Source: Nymphaea colorata
Taxonomy: Eukaryota; Streptophyta; Magnoliopsida; Nymphaeales; Nymphaeaceae
Assembly (NCBI RefSeq): GCF_008831285.2
Contig: NC_045147.1
Location: 24,266,981 to 24,330,980 of the forward strand
DNA length: 64,000 bases
Reading direction: 5' to 3'
Part shown: in pieces, positions 11,053-22,440 of the stretch
How the letters are laid out: each line of letters begins with the position of its first letter
Numbering within the stretch: position 1 is the first letter of the stretch
Program-made: the position numbers and the translations under genes
The notes under the pieces: generated by a model
Seen by the model: the letters and a program-made list of their open reading frames with translations, nothing else
Told to the model about the DNA's origin: nothing
The model's database searches: none

Positions 11053-14000
11053 TTAATGCATAAAGTGGGAGTCACCAGGCCGGATGCTGCGGTAAATGGA
11101 AACAGCAAGCGGCAGAAGACCCATAAGCGCAATCTGAAGCTGCTCGGAACTGCTAGTACGAACTGTTATCTGCCCAGTGAACTTGTTGTTCAGACCAACG
11201 CGCACCGCCGTCTTAGTACCACGACCCACAGAAAACTGGGTCTGCAAGTTAGCGCCTAATGCCAGGTCCCCCCGCCACCGCATCAGCGAAAGCCCCAACG
11301 TGGTCGCGTCCTGGCCAATTGGGTAGTCCTTCTCCATGATCCTTGCTTCCAAGTTAGCGCCATAAGCCACATCACTTTGAGCGCGAATGGCCCCAGCGCT
11401 GGCTGCCAGATTCGCCCGTTTTCCGATTACTATCTGATCCTCCAGCTTGATTCCAGTGGCTACCGTCTCCCCAATGAGGGTGACGGACAAACCAGCAGAA
11501 GTCTTATTCTTCTTGAAGTTCTTGAATTTTGATTCACCCCTGAAAATGTAGGCAAGCTGCTTTCCAACGGTTTGAACGTCGAAACCTGCCAGAGTTGAGC
11601 CATTGTCTCCATGCTTCATAGAGACAGACGAATCCATATGGATGTTGAATTCTTTCTTGTCCTTGGTGACCTGAACCGAGAACCCAGCCGGAAAGCGGCC
11701 AGCAATAGCAAGACTCTCCTCCAGGCTCACACCATCATACCCACAATCGTGATCCCAGCCATGGTTGTCCAACACCGGACGTGCAAGCAGCTGCGATCCA
11801 GTCGGCTCCAGAAACCTGTACCTGTATGCTGGGTTTTCCCCATCAAAACTCGGCGGTAGAACCATGTCCGGGAGTGGCACTGGAACAGCTGCCGGTCCAC
11901 CACTTTCAGGGTCGAATTCTTCGGCTTCATTAGCAGCACTGGAACCAGACTGTTTTTTGGCTTCTCTCCTCCGCCTGAGCTCCTCCTTCAATTGCTTCTT
12001 CTGGAGCAACTTTACTCGGTAATCATACTCATCGAAGTAGGCCTTCCTTTGCTCCTTGCTCAGCTTAGCTAACTGGGATTTTCTCAGGGGCCTGAACGGT
12101 GGGAGCTGATCATACTCGTCACCTTCTTCATCGGCATCAGCATCAGATAGCTCTTCCTCCAAGTCAAAATCATCATCCCCTTGGTCGGCCGAAGCAACTC
12201 TGGGATGAGCCCTGGCCTGCAGCAGTGACGACAGCAAATATGGCAGCGGCGCGGAACGGTAACGGAGGCCACCGAGAAATAGCTTTCCAGCAGCAGGATC
12301 CTGCAATTTCAGCAGCGAATTTGCTTCCGATAAGATCTTAGTAGAATAGCACAACAGAAGCAACTGCGGCCGCCAAGTTTGCCCATTCGGAAGAACCTGG
12401 TTGCCATCCCGGTTCCGTCGGCAGGACGGGTGGTTCTCAACCAGAGCCACCGGATTCATAAGGCGCATGTCGCCTGCTGCCTGCCGAATGGACTGCTGCA
12501 CAGCATGAGACCGATGCGCAATAGATGTGTCGTACCCAAGTGGGGTGCCGTTGGGACCATCAGGTGGTGCAGAGGATGCATGAGTCAAGGCGACGATGGC
12601 ATTAAACCATATAGGTGCCCCAAGATAAGAGGTAATTGACCTCAACAATGGAAGATCATTGGAGTCACGGGAGCGGGCGTCCATCCGATCAACATACAGA
12701 ACAATATCCGGGGGGAATTTCTTCATGTACTGCTTCACTGAAGAAAGAACCTTCCGGTTGGCACCTTGCTCCATTACAGAGGCTTTCAAGCCCGGAGTGT
12801 CAATTACTCTAATTTTTACTCCGCCCACTACACCAGTTATCTCCTTCACCACACTCGTAGCAGGTTCGAATGCATTAGTTTGAGCTCGTTCTTGGCCGAA
12901 AATAGAGTTGATGGTAGCACTCTTACCAACTCCGGATTTTCCAATCACCAAAATTGTGCATGAAAAGTCTAGATCATCTTTTCCTTCTTCCTCTAGATTT
13001 CTTGCAGTTTGGCGAGCGGCGTCAATGCTGAATACCCTGCTACCGGCCCTTCCACGCCGCATTCCCTCGGCAAGGCCCAACCTGTAAAGAACCTGGGCAG
13101 CGACCGTCTCTTCAGAAGAATGGCCTAACCTATGAACAAGGCGTAGAAACTTCACCCTGATTGAGTTTATCTTCTCATTAAGCTTCTTCTCTTCTTCATC
13201 CATGGTCTCTGTTTCAGATTCCCTACTTGCCGAAAGATCTGAAGGGCTGAAGATACTGGGACGCGTCGAGCGAGGGCCAGACGGCCTTAGCGACGGAATG
13301 GATGATCCGAGCCCAGCAGGACCTTTGCCGGAAAAGAAACCTGCTGTGTTCTGAGTGCTAGCATTGGAATTCTCAGTTGAGGCACTGCTGGCAGCCTTCA
13401 ACAGAGCAGTTAAGGCAGCTGAATCAAACAGCACTTTGTCTTCCTCCCCATCATCATCTTCGGTGTCCATCGCTTCATCTGAGTCAGACATCGCAGGCTG
13501 GCTATCCGCAATTCTAACGCCAGAGCTTCCTGAGGCGTTTATGAATTTTTCCAGCTCCTCCACGAAACTCAATCTCTTAGATTCATCAGCTGAGGCAGCT
13601 GCTCCACCATCATGCAACTCCGACGAACTGCTGCCAGCAGCGGACAAAATGATTGGCGCATCAGTATCCTTTAGCAACTTGAAACCACTTTTGAGATTCA
13701 ACTGGTCTTCCTGCAATCTTTCTTTGGAATCAACATCAATAGCATCAGTACCATCTTCATCATGTGAACTGTTTTTGTACCCTTCAGTGGTATCAATTAT
13801 CTCCCTGACTGGTCCGGGTACTGATTCGAGCTTCTGGTGATCGACAACGCCTTGCAAAATTTTATCCTCTTCAACAGCAACTGGAAAACTGGTTTTGGAT
13901 TCGACAAACGGTTTATATTCTACTCCAGTGTAACTTGAAACAGATTCGACTGCCACATTCTCCGGGGCCTCAACTACAGGAACAGATTCTGTTCCTAAAT

Positions 14001-15471
14001 CACGGCTGGTATCAGAGGCAGCTACTAGAGAAGTATCACCATTCTGTGCTTCCCCTACATCATCACTACTGGTGAGTTCTAAGTTTGGAACAGCAGATTT
14101 ATCAGTCTGCTGAGTCCCAACCATGCGGTTTTCGCTAGATTCAAAAGGTTTTAAATCAGGTTCACTCCTTACTTCAGGCTGTTCAACAGACTCACTGTCT
14201 GCGGTATTAGATTTTTCAAGCCCTTCCAAGCTATCGACCATATCTTCAACAAGTATTGCAGAGTCTGCGGGCTCTGCCGCTTCTCTATCTACGGATGAGT
14301 CGTCCTCTAACTCAATTTTCTTCTCTGAGTCGCCACTTAAACCTCCACTTTTATCTACCTCTAGGACATTAATTTCTTTCGTTTCTGTGGGTTCAACCAC
14401 TGAGGTGCCTTCTAATCCAGGTATCTCACCAGATCCGCCCAGAAAATCAGAAGTTCTCTCTACGTCTAAGACACGGGGTTCAGGATTTTCCTGACCCTTC
14501 TGAAGCCCTTCACCACCAACTTCCCCCTGTTCTCCGTCACCAGCGACATCGCTGGCGGCAGATTCGGACTTCACTTGCTCCTTCTCGACCTCCGCCATTC
14601 CAGTTTCTTCAAAACGAGGGCCACCGGATTCTGCAGAATGGATTATTTCTCGTTTCTGCTCGCCTTCCGCAACCTCCATGCTACCAACTCTCTCGAACTC
14701 CCCAGCATCATCATCTCGTTCAATCCCGAGCTGTGGCTGGCCCTCATCCCTCTTCACCTCCACAACGCCATTTCCGCCCGAACCGATGGTTTCACCAGCT
14801 GGGCCGCTTCCAATGTCAAGTTTTTCACCGCCATCCGAAGTCCCAATACCCTCCCCTTCAAACCCCGTCTTCAAGCCCGAATTCCCCTCCTCCACAGTAC
14901 TCACCTCCTTAATCAGGCTTCCCGCAGACTCCTCAGGCGCGGGTCCATCAGAAACACTCACCCCACCGCCACCCTCGTCCTCCCCATCTCCCTGCACTCC
15001 CTCCTCGCCTTCATCGTCCTCATCCTCCACCTCCTCCGACACCCTGGCAATCGGCACCATCTTCCGGTCCCCGCGAAGCGAAGAACCAGCACCGCCGGCG
15101 ACAGCGGGAAGCACGAGACCACCGTCTTCCTCCTGACCAACCAACCTCGCCATCGTCGAGTCCATCAAGGTCTCCGGTACGGGCTTGCCGAAAAAGTTTC
15201 TCCGGGAAGGGGCGTCGAACTCGTCGTCCCCGCTCACGAAGCTTGCGGAGTCGTCGTCGCTGGAGTGGCTCACCCCGTCGTCGTTGGCGCTATCGTCGCC
15301 GACGGGCGAAAGAGGGGCTCTAATGGGGAGCGGTCGGGGAGAGCCTGTGGTAGCCACCATGGAAGGGGAGGGGATAGGGCGGGAGGGGCCCCTTTTGGTG
15401 CGTTTAGGAAATGCAGTAGCCTGCAATGGCGGTGCCTGTTTGTTTGGTTTTAGGGGTGGGGGCACATGCAA
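11053..15471 (-). CDS. TOC159: TOC159-type chloroplast preprotein import receptor GTPase
   Basis: A single uninterrupted reading frame of 1472 codons. TOC159 is the outer-envelope receptor that recognises transit peptides and works with TOC33/34 and TOC75. Three regions are visible. The acidic A-domain covers about residues 60-800, rich in Glu, Asp and Ser. The GTPase domain begins near 830, with P-loop GKSGVGKSATINS at about 842-855 and DTPG near 888, and with ALTHA in the position of the usual NKxD. The membrane-anchoring M-domain begins near 1190, with FPAGFSVQVTKDKKEFNIH, GDLALGANLQTQFSVGRGTK and GQITVRTSSSEQLQIAL. The M-domain is closest to TOC159 rather than TOC132/120. A second in-frame ATG at codon 38 (15360) has a better context (purine at +4) and is followed by PLPIRAPLS, so translation may begin there, giving 1435 residues. 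Confidence 0.92.
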   Translation of the reverse strand: MHVPPPLKPNKQAPPLQATAFPKRTKRGPSRPIPSPSMVATTGSPRPLPIRAPLSPVGDDSANDDGVSHSSDDDSASFVSGDDEFDAPSRRNFFGKPVPETLMDSTMARLVGQEEDGGLVLPAVAGGAGSSLRGDRKMVPIARVSEEVEDEDDEGEEGVQGDGEDEGGGGVSVSDGPAPEESAGSLIKEVSTVEEGNSGLKTGFEGEGIGTSDGGEKLDIGSGPAGETIGSGGNGVVEVKRDEGQPQLGIERDDDAGEFERVGSMEVAEGEQKREIIHSAESGGPRFEETGMAEVEKEQVKSESAASDVAGDGEQGEVGGEGLQKGQENPEPRVLDVERTSDFLGGSGEIPGLEGTSVVEPTETKEINVLEVDKSGGLSGDSEKKIELEDDSSVDREAAEPADSAILVEDMVDSLEGLEKSNTADSESVEQPEVRSEPDLKPFESSENRMVGTQQTDKSAVPNLELTSSDDVGEAQNGDTSLVAASDTSRDLGTESVPVVEAPENVAVESVSSYTGVEYKPFVESKTSFPVAVEEDKILQGVVDHQKLESVPGPVREIIDTTEGYKNSSHDEDGTDAIDVDSKERLQEDQLNLKSGFKLLKDTDAPIILSAAGSSSSELHDGGAAASADESKRLSFVEELEKFINASGSSGVRIADSQPAMSDSDEAMDTEDDDGEEDKVLFDSAALTALLKAASSASTENSNASTQNTAGFFSGKGPAGLGSSIPSLRPSGPRSTRPSIFSPSDLSASRESETETMDEEEKKLNEKINSIRVKFLRLVHRLGHSSEETVAAQVLYRLGLAEGMRRGRAGSRVFSIDAARQTARNLEEEGKDDLDFSCTILVIGKSGVGKSATINSIFGQERAQTNAFEPATSVVKEITGVVGGVKIRVIDTPGLKASVMEQGANRKVLSSVKQYMKKFPPDIVLYVDRMDARSRDSNDLPLLRSITSYLGAPIWFNAIVALTHASSAPPDGPNGTPLGYDTSIAHRSHAVQQSIRQAAGDMRLMNPVALVENHPSCRRNRDGNQVLPNGQTWRPQLLLLCYSTKILSEANSLLKLQDPAAGKLFLGGLRYRSAPLPYLLSSLLQARAHPRVASADQGDDDFDLEEELSDADADEEGDEYDQLPPFRPLRKSQLAKLSKEQRKAYFDEYDYRVKLLQKKQLKEELRRRREAKKQSGSSAANEAEEFDPESGGPAAVPVPLPDMVLPPSFDGENPAYRYRFLEPTGSQLLARPVLDNHGWDHDCGYDGVSLEESLAIAGRFPAGFSVQVTKDKKEFNIHMDSSVSMKHGDNGSTLAGFDVQTVGKQLAYIFRGESKFKNFKKNKTSAGLSVTLIGETVATGIKLEDQIVIGKRANLAASAGAIRAQSDVAYGANLEARIMEKDYPIGQDATTLGLSLMRWRGDLALGANLQTQFSVGRGTKTAVRVGLNNKFTGQITVRTSSSEQLQIALMGLLPLAVSIYRSIRPGDSHFMH

Positions 15472-16221
15472 TCGGACACTGATCCTCTACCGCGCATCTT
15501 TTAACCTCTCTCCGCTATGTTCACATTGAGATACATAATACATAGTTTGCTCCGCTATAATTCAAAACGATAACATTATAATAATTCTTTCTCCATAGTT
15601 GTTTCTGCATATTAAATCGGGAGGGACCGTTTGTTTATATTATTTTCCTTTTGTGAGGGCCAGGACGAGAGTGCCAGCGCGTATCAATTATTATTCAATG
15701 AAAGAAAATTTTCACGTGATGTTCAAACTCTTGCTCTTTACACCAAAGAAGGTCGCTCACACAACCTTTCTCATATTCATATATTGCAGGTTAAAGTTAT
15801 TATTTAGTGGAAAAGACATCAAAAAATTTACCGCTGCTTGGTTTTGATCGAGACTTGATCAGCATGACGGTAAATGTAAGTCTGTCCTTGATTCATAATG
15901 GAATTTGTGAATTATATCAAAAGATTGAAAAAAGGAGGCGAAAAAGGTAATCATCCTTTACATTAAATTGGCATTTACAAAGCGTTTGGGGGATTATTAA
16001 TATCGTAGGTTTCATTTCACCGTATATGTGTTGAACGTCGTCAGTATACGCAGCTGTGGCATCAGACAACAAAGAAATGACGGCCACAGAAGAATGGGGA
16101 GGTGGTAGATAAGATGTTGGACTCTATCAGGGAGAGACGATAATGACGGATGCCTCCCTTGCATCCTCTGCTGCTTGCGCATCCACCCACCACCAGCACA
16201 ATCCAGTACTGGTTTAGCAAT

Positions 16222-16313
16222 ACAAAAAGAATCAACGATATTTCCTGATTGTTTTGTTCCATAATTTTCTTACAACGATATTTCCTGATTCTGCAACAAA
16301 TAATTTTCTTACA
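16222..16313. repeat. 43-bp-period direct duplication
   Basis: AACGATATTTCCTGATT followed about 15 bases later by ATAATTTTCTTAC occurs twice in succession, with divergence between the two blocks. This is a small local duplication with no evident function. Confidence 0.6.
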
Positions 16314-19300
16314 GAACTGCAAAATTAGGTCGAGAGACTTTGCTGCTCACCAAGCATCATAAAACATCAGGGGTACTCCCCGTATCCTTAGGATCATAGT
16401 AATGGATTAACAAGAGTAAAGGATGATTCACATCACTCCAACCAGGAACTTGGAACTGACTACCTACCAACCACTTCTATCCAAGCAAGTGCATTAAAGC
16501 TCCTTCTATTTGAAATTAGAAGGTGTGACCATATCATTCTGGAGGAACTAATCCCACCTCGCAATTTGGGGTCATTGTCTACAAAAAAGGATACAGTAGT
16601 TTTAAATTCTCGTGCTCAAGAATAAATGTGTTTCACCATTCATAAGCATCATTGAAGTATGTTCTTTATCAAATCATGGTGCCGCAATGGTATTCCATTT
16701 ACCTTAAGAAAAGAAGTGAGCAACTGAAATGTTCACGTTGCCATAGCCACCCATTGTTTTATCTCTTCTTTTTCAAGGCCATATCCATCGAGCAAGTTAT
16801 GTTACAACTTGAATGGTGCCTGGCGGTGCAAGTTAGGAGCCCTTCCCTTATAACGAAACTTTAATTGCCTAAAAGTTGAAAGAAAGAAAATGAGCGTTTC
16901 AACAAGAACAAAAAGCAAAACGAAGAACCGTCTTGTTTGCTTGAGGGAGTTAGACGTGCTCATAATCTTAAAGATTTCGTGCTCAAACGAGTAAAAAAAA
17001 AAAAAAAAGGATCGTTCTTCTGCACTCATAAAAGAAATGTAAATGGAAGATCCTTTTTCTTGGAAGCCGCTGAATTTTGGGTATGCGAAAATGCATGTAT
17101 TTGATCGTTTCTCCCAATGTAATCAACATCCATCGATAAGCATAACAACGAGACTAACGTGGATCTTCTACAAAATCGGCGAATGTGAGGCTACCATCGA
17201 CCGAAAACAATGACTTCTTTAGGATGAAAATATTTTTACAGCTACCTACACGAGGCAAAACAGATGTATCTGTCTTTTATGAAATAGCTTGGCAAGGCAG
17301 AATGTTTAACTTTTACGACTAGTTGTTTCGATTGGCTGAGATTTTTTCCGTGTTCCTTGTGGAAAAAAAGAAAAGGGAAATCTCGTCTCCAGTTATGGCC
17401 CTTTTCTGCTCAAAAGTTTAAGCAAGGAAAGAGTTTTTGGGACGTAAGAATTTTAGGGTTTCTGCACTCAATTTAAAAGCGGCACCCACAAAGAAGCAAA
17501 AGAACCAAGTTCAGTACTCTACCACTTTAATAGATATAAGCGTTTCGGAAATCAAACTTGAGAAAGGGACTTTAGATTTTTTTATCTGTGAGGGTTTTCG
17601 TTTTTTTCCGTGGGTGTCGTGGATTGGTTGTGTGTGGTTCGAATTTAAGCAAGTCAGTTTTCTTGCTTTTGGCTTTTTGTTCAGTGTCTGGCAGTGGACA
17701 CGATAACGTGATCCGTTGGTGTATGGCTCTCGGCCGCCCTCTTCTCTGCTCAGCCAGACTTTTCCTTGCAGGAAGGGGATGGGTCTGTGCCGCAGCATTT
17801 ATGTTGGCATCGTCCTGATTTGTGTCAAACCCTTCTTCCACCTGAGAAGACTTCATCGCCCCCCAGTTTTTCCTTTTTTTTTTTTTTTTTTTTTTACCCT
17901 CTGTGCTTTTTTCCGATAATTTTAATCTGGGGGCCAGCGGTTTGCAAACACGTGCCCATGACAAAGAAAGCTGATGCAAAGAAGCATTCGGCTTCTTATC
18001 GAAATAAAATAAGTAAGTTGCAATTACTAGTTAGTCAATGCTTTTACCAGAGCGTATCCGACGGGAGGGAAGCAGCACGAGTACTGAAGTCTTTTTAAGT
18101 CCAACCTCCTAAGTAAGTGGAAGAAGCTATTTTATTAGCAATAAAAATATGCTCTTCTTTGACATTGACGGATCCGCCTGGCATAGAAATCCTGGACGTC
18201 AAAAATAAGGAAATGCAGAAAGCTGCATCAGTGGTGTCTTAATGAAGACGTTCATGATATGAGCGGCAAGCACAGCAGCCTGCCAAATTGCATGTTGGAA
18301 GAAATCGAACTAATTTTTGCAGTTGCCCAGATTTATTCTCATTCAGAACGACAGGGATGACCGTGGAAGGGTTCAATTGTTTGCTTTTTTATTTGAAAAA
18401 TGGCATTGTTTTGCGGATACCAACGCGGATGGAAGCTGCCAAAGACCTCCTCAGGTCAGGTGAGCGTCTATCTAATATTAGAAAGATGAACGCTTTGCGA
18501 TTTGATTTATATACTTGCCACTTCATTGTGAAGGGTGATATTCTTGTTCCCTTCAACTTCATGCACGTTTTATTTGAGTTTGAAGTTACCAGAAAACCTG
18601 AAGCTGATATCAGTATCTTAAAAAAAATAAAAGCTCAGTCCTAGGAGTCCACGCAGTTTACCGCTCCTTTTTATGTGAAAAAGCTGGTGAAAATGATCGA
18701 ACCTTTAGGGGCCCGACTTTTCTACCGTGGAGAAGTTTATCTAAGATGAGGGAGCCTTAGTCAAGTAAACAGTCCCGCTCTAGTCACGGATTCAAAATTC
18801 TTTGGAGTTATGCTTGTTGGTATATGCCAATCCTGCCACATGCAATCAGATTTAACGACGTCCCTCTAGGATCTATGCTCAGTTTTTCCTATGTTAAATC
18901 CACCAAAGACCTACCAAATGAATAGTGTCAAAAAAGAGCCCAGTGCGTTCAAACAAGTGCCTTTAGCGTCTCTTCCCAGATCATATCGCCTTGCTGTTCG
19001 TTTCAGTTCGCGGCCGATACGAAACCAACATTGAGAACGCTGATCTGAATTGGTCTAATGCATACTATCCCTTTCATAATAAATAAGAAACTTTGCAAGA
19101 TGAGGACTGCTTCAAATTTTGTGTACTTCATTGGGTTTACCAACTGGACAACTCCAAAATTGCAGGTTGAAATGAGTATTTCCCTTCACTTTGTCCCCAA
19201 AAAAAGGACCATCAACCTAACGAGTTTAGGATCACTCACTCCTTTCATGGCCACAGTCTGGCAGTCATCTAGCTTGACCCCCCAAACCGGCATCAGGTTC

Positions 19301-19573
19301 AAAGCTTTCTAAACGTTACAATTTACCAAAACCGGAAAAAACAAAAACAAGTTATCCGTTCTCTTTTCCCTTGTACCTGCATAAAGGCAAAGAAATATAT
19401 CAACCAAGTTGCCGTGACCAATTTAAGAGGTTAGAGGAGCGACTTTAAAGTAAAACCACGGGTCTAAGGTTTAGTTGCTGGGATAATATACCAAGGGGGA
19501 GAAAGCAAGAAAAATGTGATCCGCTGAATCGAGTTACTTTGATGATTCAAATTTGAGAACGAGATTCTACACC

Positions 19574-19720
19574 TTATACTAGCCATGAAGTATAACTTTT
19601 CGTTCCCTGCTTCACCCTCAGTGAATGCTCAGATCTCAGAGTGAAGCCGCCGAACAGTAGTGGGGTTGCATGAATATCGAGCTGCACAACGGTAGAAGGT
19701 TCATTCATCCTGTATCGATA
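19574..19720 (-). other. Candidate terminal coding exon (host transcript?)
   Basis: On the minus strand a good acceptor (CTCATTTTACAG) at 19721 is followed by 49 codons ending in TAA, in a locally less AT-rich stretch. The peptide contains VVQLDIHATPLLFGGF and LRSEHSLRVKQG. I do not recognise it. It lies downstream of, and on the same strand as, the snoRNA locus, so it could be a 3' exon of that transcription unit. A 49-codon open frame is not statistically strong, so the call is tentative. Confidence 0.25.
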
Positions 19721-21882
19721 CTGTAAAATGAGATCATAGATGTACATAACATTATCTTTTCTTTAAAAAAGTTGATGATTCATGTTCCTTTCAACGGAAA
19801 CATGCTATATACGACTTGCCAGTGACTAGCAAAAATTTCTGAATGGTGACAAAATAGTGAGTCCGTACCAAATACATGTCTAAATGACAACCATGATAAA
19901 CTTAAAAAAGGAAAGATCAAGAAGCTCACCAAACAAGGCACAGCCTGATTCAGTGAACTTTTTTTTTTTCCTAGAAGAGCTGGAAAGCATAGAAAGAACT
20001 CCTAAATTATTATTTGCTTCACAAATAAAACATTTTTAACAAAATTAAAAAGATCTATGCAAGCAGTGGAACTTTCGTTCAGAGACTTGGGACTCGGACT
20101 ACCGAGTCGAGGAAGGTTGGGTAGGTTTGGACTCCAACATAAGTTGAAGGCCAATTGTTAATCAGTACATGAAGGCACCTTTGCCGCAATGGTCGATGCT
20201 TTTTGCCTATCGAGCACCCCAAAAAAGAACTCAAAAAAAGGCGATTTAATGCGGCCTCAAAGGCTAGTTTCGATTTGTAAAAAAAAAAATCTCCTCATAT
20301 TTCGACATAGGATAAGACTGCAATGCAGGAGTGTTTAGCTTCAAAACAGCATTTTAACCTTTCAACAGCTTAGTTTTGTGTAAGGACATAAAGAATACAG
20401 TGATATTAATAATGTCGTACATACACAATTATCATTATCACTATAGTCATGTGGACATATGATGTATATACAGTGTTTCTTTTCTGCCAAACCAAGCCAG
20501 TCCAAAACCAAACACTCCTTTGAGAACGCACTTCAAAAAGCACCAAGATTTACCAGCTTCCCCGTGAGAACCAACTTTACGAAAGAGCCAAAACTGGTGA
20601 TACACAAAAAATCATTTGTCACCGAATGTCTGCAATCTCGCCTTCAGATAACGTTTCTTAAGCATGGAGACATTGACCCCTCAAGAGGCACCAAAGATCG
20701 TCATTATTGTCAAGTTGCTGAATATCCGTTACAGTGGCATTGCATCCACAAATCTAAACGATCTGGTACCAAAAACAATCGGTAGACAATGTAGTCTGCA
20801 GATAAAACGTTCACAATGTAAAAGTTACGCCACTTTATTTGGAAGCAAAACAAGAAATGTAAATGAGGGCATTACTGATAAATTGCGAACAACCTCTGAA
20901 GACATCTACTTCTTAATGCCCCAGATTCTTCATCAGCCACTACAAATTAAGGGCTCTCTGTAACAATGTCCGCAAGTGTAAACATTTAAGCAGCTTTTTA
21001 AAATCTTTTCTAAACAAAATCAACAGGAAACACACAAAAACCTTAGGGATGGGTATTGCATCAGATAAATTCTATAACAGAACAAGGTACAATGACAAAT
21101 TCAAGTTGTCGATTTCTCTATGCATGAAAACAGCACCAGACTCAAGTATGCTGGAAGAAGCCCATTGAAAGAATATAGACAAATTGGACAACCAAGGACA
21201 CAAAAAATCGCAGTTATCCTAACGTTAAACAATGTATATGAATTAAGGCACTTCACAAGCATGTAGAAAACAGTAGTAGTATCTACAAAGGACGGCAAGT
21301 TCAGATTCACAAAAGAATAGCAAGTCATTAGAACTGTACTGATTCCGGATATGATTCCAGACCCATATTAGAGATGGGATCAAGTGATCCAACTAGATAG
21401 ACACAATAAACTGGAGCCCATTCCCTCATTTAATCAAAGACAAAAAAAAATCAGGTCTGAGGATTGCAAAGGAATGAATGGGAAGGATGGCAGAGGGAAC
21501 TTTATGCAAGAGAAACAATTTGATGAAGACACAGGTTCGGATGGCAGAGGGGGCTTCATGTTCAAGCAATAGAAAGAATTGAATAAAGACGGGTTCGGTC
21601 AATGGACACAGGAAAAGAGAGCCACTTCTTTTCAAAAAAAAAAAAAGATCATTCATGCTTTCTAACAAATAATAATTAAATTTAACAGACTTCATCTCCT
21701 ACAAGGGAGAAGAGCACCACAAAACAAAAAGAATCAAGTATAAAATGATCTCTTAAATCACTGGCATTACCTCATACAAAAGAGATTTGACCTTTTTTGA
21801 CAAAAATCCTTAGAAATAAAGCCCTTTTGAGTTATATATACATTGCAAAATAAGCATAAAACTATCAGTTAACGAACAAAAA

Positions 21883-21982
21883 GGGGAAACCATCAGAATT
21901 GCCAATTTTATCATCAAAGCAGTTCCAGACCGCATCGTGGTTGATCTTGTCAAAAAGACAAGACCACATCATCTGGATCCCC
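21883..21982 (-). ncRNA. C/D-box snoRNA-like, family B, copy 3
   Basis: Read on the minus strand, an imperfect terminal stem (GGGGATCCA with TGGTTTCCCC) encloses a C-like box (GATGATGT) and ends with a D box, CTGA. Internally there is a C'-type box TTGATGA and a D'-like CTGG preceded by CGATGCGGT. It is the most diverged of three B copies and has an extra internal hairpin arm (GGTCTTGTC with GACAAGATC). It lies 199 nt downstream of family A copy 3, the same spacing as in the other two units. The rRNA target is not assigned. Confidence 0.5.
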
Positions 21983-22181
21983 ATACAATTTCATTCAACT
22001 GTCAATTCTGTCTTCATGTCAATGGGAACTCATAAAATAAAAAAAAATCAGGTAAAAAGAAAAACTAATAAAAGTGTAAATCAATGTACAAATCTGCATC
22101 AAGATTTTCAACGGAAAAATATGTGTAGTAGAATAGCAAAGAAAATATATTAAAAAAAGCTCTTCATACAGAAGACAAGAG

Positions 22182-22271
22182 AGAGCTCAGATTCAATGGG
22201 TAAAGTCAAGTATCATCACAACCCGATGGGAATCAGAGTGGTGCATGACAAACTTTCTCATCATAGCCATC
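22182..22271 (-). ncRNA. C/D-box snoRNA, family A (snR40/U32 type), copy 3
   Basis: On the minus strand: box C ATGATGA (22259-22265), D' CTGA (22233-22236), C' GTGATGA (22213-22219), D CTGA (22187-22190), with a short terminal stem. The antisense element before D' contains CATGCACCAC, complementary to the conserved 18S rRNA sequence GTGGTGCATG. The fifth nucleotide upstream of D' pairs with the G that is 2'-O-methylated in yeast (Gm1271, guided by snR40) and human (Gm1328, guided by U32). All four boxes are consensus in this copy, so it is likely functional. The second guide, before D (TTTACCCATTGAAT), has no assigned target. Confidence 0.75.
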
Positions 22272-22319
22272 TTAACATGAAATCTGTGTGCACAAATAAA
22301 GAAAAACAACCCAATGACA

Positions 22320-22440
22320 ATCAAAGAGGTGCATGACAAACTTTCTCATCATAGCCATCTTAACATGAAATCTGTGTGCACAAATAAAGAAAAACAACCC
22401 AATGACAAGCTTTCTCATCGTAGCCATCTGTGTGCACAAA
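22320..22440 (-). pseudogene. Two decayed partial copies of family A snoRNA
   Basis: The box C / first-guide half of family A is repeated twice more upstream of copy 3. At about 22327-22360 the C box and CATGCACC are intact but D' has become TTGA. At about 22401-22434 the C box reads ACGATGA and the 18S-complementary element is lost. Spacing from copy 3 is 88 bp, then about 69 bp. Neither fragment has a C'/D half, so I infer tandem duplication followed by decay. Confidence 0.65.

Larger units (their letters stand above)
15472..21882. other. Long gene-poor region left of the snoRNA locus
   Basis: About 6.4 kb without a recognised protein gene. Its right part may contain the 3' exons of the snoRNA host transcript. 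The first few hundred bases should hold the TOC159 promoter. Other visible items are a short 43-bp-period direct repeat near 16222-16310, A or T runs near 16991, 17878 and 19960, and a possible terminal coding exon on the minus strand at 19574-19720. The open frames of 70-120 codons (for example 18288-18644) have no domain I know. Confidence 0.4.

Noticed and set aside
14575-15453. 292-codon open frame antisense to the N-terminal half of the TOC159 gene
   Set aside because: It is a shadow of the low-complexity acidic A-domain coding sequence and has no domain or homology of its own.
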